The notes under the pieces are model-generated. The model was not told the DNA's origin. It saw only the letters and a list, made by a program, of their open reading frames with translations, and ran no database searches. The translations under genes were made by a program, and so were the position numbers. From CAYLJO01 sp964383905 (GTDB taxonomy: Bacteria > Acidobacteriota > Blastocatellia > Pyrinomonadales > Pyrinomonadaceae): DNA of 11,204 bases. The stretch lies in NCBI GenBank assembly GCA_964383905.1, contig CAYLJO010000199.1:1-11204 (forward strand), given 5' to 3'. The number at the start of each line of letters is the position of its first letter. The first letter of the stretch is position 1. Below are positions 1-5,971 of the stretch, piece by piece.

Positions 1-78
1 TGACCACCCGACGCACGGGCATAATTAAGAAGCAACCAATTTCTTTGGATTCATTTATTTATCGAGGAGATGTAGAAC

Positions 79-1401
79 ATGAGAATACAAAGACGATGGA
101 CTGTCGCGTTGTATTGCGCGTTCGCGCTGCTGGCGAACGGCCCCGGAGTGCTCGCGCAGGGGACGGGGCAGGGTAAACCGCAACCGAAGAGCGATGCTGA
201 GGTCATCATCGATCAGGAGATTAACGGTGGGGTGGTGAAGCAGCGGATCGTTAGATCCGGCGTTGCAGGACCGGTGACCGAAATTCCTTTTCCCCCGGAG
301 ATCGTCCTCAGCGGAGGGGGCGACGATTTCACCTTCAACTTCGTGGCGTCGGAAATGAGCTTCGATGGTAAGGTCGTTAAGGGCGCGCCTTATTCAGCAG
401 AGGCCGTCACCGAGACGACACAAACTCTCGGCGACGGGAACCGTATTTCCCGTAAGACCACCGCTGCCGTCTATCGTGATAGCGAGGGGCGCACACGGCG
501 TGATCAAGCGGTGGGCGCAATTGGCGCGTGGGCGGCTGCCGGTGATCCCCCGCAAACAATCTTCATTAACGATCCAGTGGCCGGCGTTAACTATATTCTG
601 GATCCACGCAGCCACACCGCGCGCAAGATGACCTTTCACTTCGATTTCAATTTCGGAAAGGGCTTTGGCGACGTGAAAGTATTTGAGTTTGCTAAACCCA
701 ATGCCGGGGTGCTGCCGGACACGCTCTTCCGGCTTAATAACCTGCCGGCCATGCCGATCAGAAAAGGCGACATGATCTACCCGCCGGCCGCGAAGGCGGC
801 GGGAGTGCAGGGGCCAGTCACGGTCAGGTTCGTCATCAATGAAGCGGGTGAGGTTGAGTCCGCTCAGGCCACAGACGGCCATCCGCTGCTTCAGCAGGCG
901 GCCGTTGACGCAGTCAAACAATGGCGCTTCCAGCCGGTAACAGGCTCAGGCAAAGCGATCAAGCGAACGGGCGTAATCACCTATAACTTTAAGCTGAACG
1001 GTCAGGAGAAGGAGAGCAGCGCGTCGCAAAACGAACAGGCAGCCGCGCCGGCAGTGACGCGCCATGAGTGGGTCAGGGAATCGCTCGGCAAGCAAATAAT
1101 CGAGGGGGTCGAGGCGGAAGGTACACGCTCCACGATGACGATCCCGGCCAATGCCATCGGCAACGAACGCCCGATCCAGATTGTCTCCGAGAAGTGGTAC
1201 TCACCGGAGTTGCAGACTGTCGTGATGAGCAAACATAGCGATCCGCGCTCCGGCGAGACCGTTTACCGGCTGGCGAACATTAATCGCAATGAACCTGCGC
1301 GCTCGCTCTTCGAGATTCCATCCGACTACAAAGTCAAGGAAGGGCTCATGGCGCCCGGAGTGCGCGTCATGAAATACGATAAGACCACGAACGACAAATA
1401 A
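79..1401 (+). CDS. Secreted protein with an internal TonB C-terminal domain
   Basis: The 440-residue product starts with a Sec signal peptide: basic residues, a hydrophobic stretch at about 8-20, and probable cleavage after VLA26. The start codon follows a GAGGAGA ribosome site at 64-70. Residues about 102-184 (PYSAEAVTETTQTL ... YRDSEGRTRRD ... HTARKM) and about 333-425 (RESLGKQIIEGVEAEGTRS ... YSPELQTVVMSKHSDPRSG ... LFEIPSDYKV) resemble the two halves of a secreted family that I recall as abundant in Acidobacteriota; its function is unknown. Between them, about 225-309, is a TonB C-terminal domain with the typical YPPAAKAAGVQGPVTVRFVI and AVDAVKQWRFQPV motifs. TonB domains normally contact outer-membrane transporters from an inner-membrane anchor. 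Here there is no anchor after signal cleavage, so classical energy coupling is doubtful and a periplasmic or binding role is more likely. The upstream 78 bases show no other gene. The domain call is firm; the role is unknown. Confidence 0.9.
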   Translation: MRIQRRWTVALYCAFALLANGPGVLAQGTGQGKPQPKSDAEVIIDQEINGGVVKQRIVRSGVAGPVTEIPFPPEIVLSGGGDDFTFNFVASEMSFDGKVVKGAPYSAEAVTETTQTLGDGNRISRKTTAAVYRDSEGRTRRDQAVGAIGAWAAAGDPPQTIFINDPVAGVNYILDPRSHTARKMTFHFDFNFGKGFGDVKVFEFAKPNAGVLPDTLFRLNNLPAMPIRKGDMIYPPAAKAAGVQGPVTVRFVINEAGEVESAQATDGHPLLQQAAVDAVKQWRFQPVTGSGKAIKRTGVITYNFKLNGQEKESSASQNEQAAAPAVTRHEWVRESLGKQIIEGVEAEGTRSTMTIPANAIGNERPIQIVSEKWYSPELQTVVMSKHSDPRSGETVYRLANINRNEPARSLFEIPSDYKVKEGLMAPGVRVMKYDKTTNDK

Positions 1402-1425
1402 GCGACGGGTGAGATAGTACGGTGA

Positions 1426-1458
1426 AGAGGGCGAAGCGATGCTTTCGCTTCGCCCTCT
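1426..1458. terminator. Shared hairpin between convergent genes
   Basis: Arms 1426-1439 (agagggcgaagcga) and 1445-1458 pair perfectly over 14 bp around a 5-base loop (tgctt). The hairpin lies between two convergent genes, and its right arm ends on the first base of the osmC stop codon (minus strand, 1458-1460). This position and symmetry suit a bidirectional terminator. Neither strand has a clear T-run after the stem, so termination might be weak or the hairpin may mainly protect the mRNA 3' ends. Confidence 0.7.
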
Positions 1459-1874
1459 CAGTGTTTCAGGTCGGCGATAATAATTTCGGAGGCGAGCGTC
1501 TTGTGAACAGGGCATTTATGCGCAATCTCAAGCAGGCGCGCGCGTTGCTCGTCGGTTAGATCCCCCTCGACAGTAACGGAGCGCTCGATGCGATGCACGA
1601 ATCCTTCCCTGCTTCGTTCGCATTCAAGACAGTCTTTGGCGTGAACTCTTTGCTGGCGCAGGCGCACCGTGACCCGCTCCAGCGGCCAACCCTTGCGGCG
1701 CGCATACAGCGTCACCGTCATCGAGATGCAGCCGCCGAGCGCGGCCAGAAGCATCGTATACGGATCGGGACCGGCGCCGCCCGCGCTGGCAGGCTTGTCA
1801 ATCAGAAGAGTCTGGCCATCGTAGCGCACCTCATTCTGTAAGTTTTTCACTGAAGTGACAATCACATCGCTCAT
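1458..1874 (-). CDS. OsmC family peroxiredoxin-like protein
   Basis: The 138-residue protein has the usual length and order of the OsmC/Ohr superfamily. It has an N-terminal beta region (VIVTSVKNLQNEVRYDGQTL), a PDPYTMLLAALGGC49 helix, and a C-terminal KC121PVHKTL motif. C49 and C121 are the two reactive cysteines; in this family they reduce organic or inorganic hydroperoxides in the cytoplasm, using low-molecular-weight or lipoyl thiols. An extra pair, C82 and C85 in KDCLECE, belongs to a subgroup that I recall as annotated simply 'OsmC family'. It is therefore not called osmC or ohr here. The start is supported by AAAGGAGA at 1883-1890 (read on the minus strand), 8 bases upstream. It is transcribed alone, facing the TonB-domain gene, with sucC divergent to its promoter side. 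The exact peroxide substrate cannot be told from sequence. Confidence 0.93.
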   Translation of the reverse strand: MSDVIVTSVKNLQNEVRYDGQTLLIDKPASAGGAGPDPYTMLLAALGGCISMTVTLYARRKGWPLERVTVRLRQQRVHAKDCLECERSREGFVHRIERSVTVEGDLTDEQRARLLEIAHKCPVHKTLASEIIIADLKH

Positions 1875-1962
1875 TGGGATTCTCTCCTTTGATGAATAAA
1901 TCGCGATCAGTCAGCGCTCTTTAAAGCCAGCGCGGTCAACGAAGCATCATCCTCCGGTCGGC

Positions 1963-1992
1963 TTGCAGCATCGCGTCCCGTGCGGCTACACT
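1963..1992 (+). promoter_or_regulatory. Possible sigma-70-type promoter for sucC
   Basis: TTGCAG at 1963-1968 and TACACT at 1987-1992 are separated by 18 bases and lie 60 bases before the sucC start, in the 178-base divergent gap between osmC and sucC. The match to TTGACA/TATAAT is only partial (4 of 6 in each box), so this is a suggestion. No clear operator was seen. Confidence 0.25.
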
Positions 1993-2052
1993 CCTCCGGA
2001 CCGCTTTATTATTCACCAATGCCGTTAAACCTCTAAGTGTGCGAGGGCTGCG

Positions 2053-3213
2053 ATGAAGATCCACGAGTACCAAGGCAAAGAGTTATTAAGAAGGTTTGGC
2101 GTCACCGTGCCGCGCGGTATTGTCGCGCGCTCACCCGAGGAAGCTTACCACGCGGCCAAGGAGCTGGGCACGAGCGTAGTCGTCGTCAAAGCGCAAATCC
2201 ATGCCGGGGGCCGCGGTAAAGGCGGCGGTGTCAAACTGGCGAAAAGCGCGGAAGAGGCTGAAAAGATTGCGCGCGAGATGCTCGGCATGAAGCTCGTCAC
2301 GCACCAGACGGGCCCCGAAGGCAGAGAGGTGCGCGTGCTCCTCGTTGAAGAGGGACTGCCCATTGATAAAGAATTTTATCTCGGCATCGTGCTCGACCGC
2401 GCGAGCGGGCGTCCCGTTTTCATGGCGTCGGCGGCGGGCGGGATGGAGATCGAAGAGGTCGCCGCCTCCACGCCTGAAAAGATTTTCAAAGAGACGATTG
2501 ACCCGGCGGTCGGCTTTCGCCCTTTCCAGGCGCGGAAGCTCGCTTTCAGTCTGGGCCTCGACCCCGAATTGATCGGCCAGGCGGCGAAATTCATGCAATC
2601 GCTCTACAACGCTTATGAGCAGACCGACGCCTCGCTCTTCGAGATCAATCCATTTCTCCTGACCAAAGACAAGCGCCTCATTGCGCTCGACGCCAAGGTG
2701 AATTTCGATGATAACGCCCTATTCCGGCACAAGGAGTTCCTCGATTTGCGCGACTTCAACGAAGAAGAGCCGCTGGAGATCGAAGCTTCGAAGTTTGATT
2801 TAAACTACATCAAGCTTGACGGTAACATCGCCTGCATGGTCAATGGCGCCGGATTAGCGATGGCGACAATGGACATCATCAAGCTGTCAGGCGGCGAGCC
2901 CGCAAACTTTCTGGACGTCGGCGGCGGCGCGTCGCAGGAGCGCGTCGAAGCGGCCTTCCGGATTCTGCTCGCCGATGAAAACGTGCGCGCCGTGCTGATC
3001 AATATTTTCGGCGGGATTGTGCGTTGCGACATGGTGGCGCGCGGCGTCGTCGGGGCGGCCCAGAACCTCAAGCTTAAAGTCCCGGTCGTCGTGCGCCTTG
3101 AGGGCACCAACGTCGAGGAGGGCCAGCGCGTCATACGCGATTCCGGCATGAACTTCACGGTGGCCAACGGAATGCGTGACGCCGCCGAAAAAGTTGTCGC
3201 CCTCGCCAGGTGA
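2053..3213 (+). CDS. sucC: Succinyl-CoA synthetase beta subunit (ADP/GDP-forming)
   Basis: SucC is the nucleotide-binding subunit of the TCA-cycle enzyme that converts succinyl-CoA, phosphate and ADP or GDP to succinate, CoA and ATP or GTP, acting with SucD. The 386 residues match the usual length of about 388. The N-terminal ATP-grasp domain shows KAQIHAGGRGKGGG with K46 and G53. E197-I-N199-P and D213 sit at the positions of the Mg-nucleotide ligands of the E. coli protein. The C-terminal ligase domain has GAGLAMATMDIIKLSGG, DVGGGASQERV and NIFGGIVRCD. Residue 20 is proline; as I recall, that gate position favours adenine over guanine nucleotides, but this is inference. GAGGG at 2043-2047 is the ribosome site. 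sucD is not immediately downstream as it is in most bacteria; it lies 2.76 kb away on the same strand. The next gene starts 37 bases after the stop, so a shared transcript is likely. Confidence 0.98.
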   Translation: MKIHEYQGKELLRRFGVTVPRGIVARSPEEAYHAAKELGTSVVVVKAQIHAGGRGKGGGVKLAKSAEEAEKIAREMLGMKLVTHQTGPEGREVRVLLVEEGLPIDKEFYLGIVLDRASGRPVFMASAAGGMEIEEVAASTPEKIFKETIDPAVGFRPFQARKLAFSLGLDPELIGQAAKFMQSLYNAYEQTDASLFEINPFLLTKDKRLIALDAKVNFDDNALFRHKEFLDLRDFNEEEPLEIEASKFDLNYIKLDGNIACMVNGAGLAMATMDIIKLSGGEPANFLDVGGGASQERVEAAFRILLADENVRAVLINIFGGIVRCDMVARGVVGAAQNLKLKVPVVVRLEGTNVEEGQRVIRDSGMNFTVANGMRDAAEKVVALAR

Positions 3214-3250
3214 TAACGATCACAGACAGCTTAAATCCATATTAATCGAG

Positions 3251-3730
3251 ATGGCTGTCGCGGATGCTAATCGCCGTGTGCTGCTTAAGTGGCTCGTCTA
3301 CGTTAGTCGCTTCAGCCTCGCCGCGCTATTTCTGTTCACCGCCACCGCCAAACTTTTTACGATCAGGGATTTCGCCGGAAACGTCTCCAATCTTGTCGGC
3401 CTGCGCTGGTCGTGGCCGGTGACCGTTGCCGTCATCACTGCCGAAATCATCGCCGCTCTATTGCTCACGTGGCGGCGCACCGTGCGGGCCGGCGGTCTGT
3501 GGTCGGCCGTATTGCTCGTGGGGTTTGCTGCTTACGCGCTTTATTACGTTTATATCCTGCACGGCGAGCCGCTCGAATGCGGCTGCTTTGGCGGCATCAT
3601 CGCCAGCCAGCTAGGCGTCAAGACTGCTCTCCGAAATCTCGCCCTGCTCATCCCTGCTGCCATCGTTATCTTTGGTCACACGCACAAGCGGCGAGAAGAC
3701 GGCTCGGCGCTTGAGCCGCAGCACGTGTAA
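3251..3730 (+). CDS. MauE/DoxX-like four-helix membrane protein
   Basis: The predicted 159-residue integral membrane protein has helices at about 12-36, 55-73, 80-103 and 127-142, plus a short basic C-terminal tail. The ECGCFGG motif (C110, C112) before the last helix is the hallmark of the MauE/DoxX redox-associated group. MauE helps disulfide formation in methylamine dehydrogenase maturation; DoxX relatives support thiosulfate or thiol metabolism. No methylamine genes are nearby, so a general membrane thiol-redox role is the safer reading. The reading frame is open further upstream into sucC, but the ATG at 3251 is preferred because it avoids overlap and begins just before the first helix. 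Its ribosome site is weak (ATCGAG at 3245-3250). It sits 37 bases after sucC and 38 before the beta-CASP gene, consistent with one operon. Confidence 0.85.
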   Translation: MAVADANRRVLLKWLVYVSRFSLAALFLFTATAKLFTIRDFAGNVSNLVGLRWSWPVTVAVITAEIIAALLLTWRRTVRAGGLWSAVLLVGFAAYALYYVYILHGEPLECGCFGGIIASQLGVKTALRNLALLIPAAIVIFGHTHKRREDGSALEPQHV

Positions 3731-3768
3731 GTGAATTTGCACACAATCTTGTTGGCGGAGGAGGGCGC

Positions 3769-5172
3769 ATGGCGACACTCTCATTCTGGGGCGGGGTTGG
3801 GACCGTCACCGGATCGAAATACCTGATCGAGACAGACGGCGCACGCGTACTTGTCGACTGCGGCATGTTTCAAGGTTTAAAGGAGCTGCGCGAGCGCAAC
3901 TGGCAAGACCCGCCCTTCGATCCGAAGTCAGTCGATGCCGTGCTCATCACGCATGCGCACATAGACCACACGGGCTACCTGCCGCGTTTCGTCGCGCAGG
4001 GATTTCATGGCCCGGTCTTTTGCTCGCGCGGCACGAGTGATCTGCTCAAAATACTGCTGCCCGATGCGGCGCGCTTGCAGGGAGAAGAGGCCGCCTACCG
4101 CAACCGCCACAACCTGACGAAGCACACGCCGGCGTTGCCACTCTATACGGAAGATGATACGCGCGCCGCGATAAAATTGATTCATCCGGTCGCGAACACA
4201 GGCGAAGCGGTAGAAGTCGGCAAGGGCATTCGCGCCGGCTTTCGCATCGCCGGGCACATCCTCGGATCCAGCCTCGTGCTTGTAGAAATAGACGGGGCAG
4301 GAAATGACCACGCGGGGCGGCGCGTGCTTTTCTCCGGAGACCTGGGCCACTATGACCAGCCGATCATACGTGACCCGGTCGCGCCGCCGGCCTGCGATTA
4401 CCTGCTGGTCGAGTCGACTTACGGCGACCGGTTGCATGACCCGGAGCCCCCTCAGGACGCGCTTGCGCGCATCATCAATGACGCCACCGGTCGCAACGGC
4501 GCTGTTCTCATCCCCGCCTTCGCCGTCGGCCGCACGCAGGAACTGCTTTACCTGATACGCGAGCTCGAAGACGAAAAGCGCATCCCGATCCTGCCCGTGA
4601 GCGTCGATTCGCCGATGGCGGCGGCGGCAACACAAGCCTACAGCAATCGCAAAGAGGAGCAGGACGAAGATTACGCAAGCGTGTTGGCCGGCCGGCGCCA
4701 TCCGCTGCGTACGCACTCTATGGTCGCAGCCTCCTCGCGTGAAGAGTCGAAGCGATTGAACGAAGAGAAGGGGACGCGCATTATCATCAGCGCCTCGGGC
4801 ATGATGACGGGCGGGCGCGTGCTGCACCACGCGCGAAAGATCTTACCGGACGGCAATGCCACCATCGTCTTCGTCGGTTATCAGGCCGCCGGCACCACCG
4901 GTCGCCGCATTCTTGACGGCGAGCGGGACGTGAAAATCCTGGGCCAGTGGGTTCCCGTGCGCTGCCAGGTCGAACACATCGGAGGCTTTTCGGCGCACGC
5001 GGATTGGAAAGAGGTCCTGCGCTGGCTTGAGGGTCTGATGGGCGCACCGCGCCGTGTTTTCATCACCCACGGCGAGCCGGAAGCAGCCGCCGCCATGCGC
5101 GAGCACATCCGAGAGCGCTTCGGCTGGACGGTAGAAGTCCCACAGTATGGTGAGAAAACGAAACTCGAATGA
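3769..5172 (+). CDS. Metallo-beta-lactamase/beta-CASP ribonuclease (CPSF73-like)
   Basis: The 467-residue cytoplasmic protein resembles bacterial homologues of the eukaryotic mRNA 3'-end nuclease CPSF73 (for example Thermus TTHA0252). These are zinc-dependent RNA endo/exonucleases. The metallo-beta-lactamase motif is H62-A-H64-I-D66-H67. Further metal ligands are H163 (GHILGSS), D191 (FSGDLG) and H434 (THGE). The beta-CASP motifs are E215 (ESTYGDR), H410 (GFSAHAD) and H434. All catalytic positions are present, so the enzyme should be active. No KH or other added RNA-binding domain is seen. The ATG follows a strong GGAGGAGG-type ribosome site at about 3756-3764. It is the last gene of the sucC-led run; the next 180 bases hold no clear gene. 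Its RNA target is unknown, and its linkage to sucC may be chance. Confidence 0.95.
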   Translation: MATLSFWGGVGTVTGSKYLIETDGARVLVDCGMFQGLKELRERNWQDPPFDPKSVDAVLITHAHIDHTGYLPRFVAQGFHGPVFCSRGTSDLLKILLPDAARLQGEEAAYRNRHNLTKHTPALPLYTEDDTRAAIKLIHPVANTGEAVEVGKGIRAGFRIAGHILGSSLVLVEIDGAGNDHAGRRVLFSGDLGHYDQPIIRDPVAPPACDYLLVESTYGDRLHDPEPPQDALARIINDATGRNGAVLIPAFAVGRTQELLYLIRELEDEKRIPILPVSVDSPMAAAATQAYSNRKEEQDEDYASVLAGRRHPLRTHSMVAASSREESKRLNEEKGTRIIISASGMMTGGRVLHHARKILPDGNATIVFVGYQAAGTTGRRILDGERDVKILGQWVPVRCQVEHIGGFSAHADWKEVLRWLEGLMGAPRRVFITHGEPEAAAAMREHIRERFGWTVEVPQYGEKTKLE

Positions 5173-5189
5173 GCTTTGGATAATGCGGC

Positions 5190-5208
5190 GGCGTATCAGA
5201 CGGACGCC
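5190..5208 (+). terminator. Weak hairpin after the beta-CASP gene
   Basis: GGCGT at 5190-5194 and ACGCC at 5204-5208 can pair around a 9-base loop, 17 bases after the stop codon, followed by only TTTGG. The stem is short and the T-run poor, so this is a tentative end of the sucC-led transcript. Confidence 0.25.
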
Positions 5209-5232
5209 TTTGGTAAAAAGTTGGAAAATCTA

Positions 5233-5263
5233 AGAGCCGGCTCTACAGTCCGCTTATTATAAC
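5233..5263 (+). promoter_or_regulatory. 12-bp palindrome next to a -10-like box
   Basis: AGAGCCGGCTCT at 5233-5244 is a perfect 12-bp inverted repeat. TATAAC at 5258-5263 resembles a -10 box, and the palindrome covers the place where the -35 box would lie; no good -35 match is visible. This arrangement resembles an operator overlapping a promoter, about 90 bases upstream of the small membrane ORF. The sequence shows the palindrome; regulation is inference. Confidence 0.3.
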
Positions 5264-5352
5264 TTCTGCCGGATGCACTCAGGCATCAAGAGCACACCTG
5301 CGATGGAGGCGGGTATTACTAAGCACGTTTGGGAGTTGAGGGAATTACTGGC

Positions 5353-5463
5353 ATGAAGGATAGCACGGGAGATTGGCTAATCCTTTTGGCGGCTGCCCTA
5401 ATAGGTCTGCTCTTTATCCTCTTCATGGCAGTTATGATAATGTACTCATTCCCTATTATATGA
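5353..5463 (+). CDS. Candidate 36-residue single-helix membrane protein
   Basis: This short ORF encodes MKDSTGDWLILLAAALIGLL, continuing as FILFMAVMIMYSFPII. It has a short polar, acidic N-terminus (K2, D3, D7) and then an almost unbroken hydrophobic run from W8 to I36, long enough for one membrane-spanning helix. GAGGGA at 5338-5343 is 9 bases before the ATG, good spacing for a ribosome site, and an in-frame TAA at 5320-5322 excludes a much longer product. I do not recognise it. Its size and style resemble accessory peptides of membrane complexes, such as KdpF-like or oxidase small subunits, but no matching partner gene is adjacent. A competing TTG-started frame of 87 codons overlaps it and looks non-coding. 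It could be a chance ORF, since hydrophobic frames arise easily in T-rich DNA. Confidence 0.45.
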   Translation: MKDSTGDWLILLAAALIGLLFILFMAVMIMYSFPII

Positions 5464-5680
5464 AGACCAACACAGATTTACCCCACTACCCGAATTCTGT
5501 GGGTCGTGGAGCGTGGCGCAGGGGGCATGCTATACTAATTATTTCGTGCGAAAGCCCTGTCATAAGTAATGGAAACAATGCTGGATATTTTCTGTGCATT
5601 GATAGTATTAAGCGTGCAATATTGAAGCTTGGTTAACCTGAGTCTTGGGTTGAAGATTGGGTTAATATCGCCTTGCTGTA
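5464..5680. other. Gene-less AT-richer spacer
   Basis: With the palindromic element and the sucD leader that follow it, this is part of a stretch of more than 500 bases without a convincing gene before sucD. No tRNA, tandem repeat, known riboswitch shape or conserved protein was recognised. The only notable item is the promoter-like site at 5528-5536. Base composition is clearly lower in GC than the flanking genes, typical of non-coding or decayed DNA. Confidence 0.6.
5528..5536 (+). promoter_or_regulatory. Extended -10 promoter-like site
   Basis: TGCTATACT fits the extended -10 consensus TGnTATAAT with one mismatch. At 17-base spacing the -35 position is GGAGCG, not a match, but extended -10 promoters can work without one. 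No convincing ORF follows. A transcript from here would run through the nested palindrome at 5681-5858, so it could be a non-coding RNA or a long sucD leader. Only the motif is observed. Confidence 0.3.
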
Positions 5681-5858
5681 CAGTCCTGGAGGGACGGAAT
5701 GTTTATAGTCTTACGTAAGCATCAGAACCTAAGCTCCGTTAGGAGTGACATGTGATGCGCTTTGGATTTGATCTCCAAATATAGGACATGTCGCTCCTAA
5801 CGGAGCTATATATGTCGTTCCGCATCGCATCTATAAACATACCGCCCCTCCGGGGCTG
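5681..5858. repeat. Nested palindromic REP/MITE-like element
   Basis: Two inverted repeats are nested on one centre. The outer arms, 5681-5708 and 5831-5858 (28 bases each), include GTTTATAG and CTATAAAC; they differ by two mismatches and two G-T pairs. The inner arms, 5732-5753 and 5786-5807 (22 bases, AGCTCCGTTAGGAG...ACATGT), differ at one base (T5746 opposite G5793). A small 6-bp hairpin, TTTGGA 5761-5766 with TCCAAA 5774-5779, sits at the centre. GATGCG at 5754-5759 could also pair with CGCATC at 5821-5826. No protein is encoded and no flanking duplication was found. This suits a non-autonomous palindromic repeat of the REP type, which IS200-like RAYT transposases can move, or a MITE. 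Similar 'GCTCCG(T)TAGGAGCGACAT' palindromes occur, from memory, in acidobacterial genomes; only one copy is visible here. Confidence 0.8.
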
Positions 5859-5913
5859 AGCGTGGAAGGGTTGATGCCTGTTGAGACCAACGGCATTAGA
5901 GGTGCCATCCCAA

Positions 5914-5942
5914 TTCAAGACAATGAAGAATTACATTAAAAT
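5914..5942 (+). promoter_or_regulatory. Promoter-like sequence for sucD
   Basis: TTCAAG at 5914-5919 and TAAAAT at 5937-5942 are spaced by 17 bases. The -10 box matches TATAAT at five of six positions; the -35 box is weaker. Transcription would start near 5949, giving a leader of about 23 bases that contains the AAGGAG ribosome site. It lies just downstream of the palindromic element, so sucD need not depend on a transcript from sucC. Confidence 0.4.
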
Positions 5943-5971
5943 AAGTTTACAATCCATAAGGAGCAACGACC

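Noticed and set aside
394..921. 175-codon minus-strand frame inside the TonB-domain gene
   Set aside because: It is the shadow of a gene with a signal peptide and conserved domains on the plus strand.
3176..3250. Longer start for the MauE-like protein inside the sucC 3' end
   Set aside because: It would overlap sucC by 38 bases and add a polar, proline- and lysine-rich leader unlike the family; the ATG at 3251 fits the first helix better.
3928..4830. 300-codon open frame antisense to the beta-CASP gene
   Set aside because: The long antisense frame is a by-product of GC-rich codon bias in the real gene, which has every catalytic motif; the antisense product is arginine-rich and without recognisable domains.
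5569..5625. 18-codon hydrophobic frame METMLDIFCALIVLSVQY
   Set aside because: It has no ribosome site and is too short to separate from chance, although it lies downstream of the extended -10 site.
5373..5636. 87-codon plus-strand frame with TTG start
   Set aside because: The product looks like no protein family, has mixed composition without domain signs, overlaps the better-supported 36-residue ORF, and its purine-rich site touches the start codon directly.
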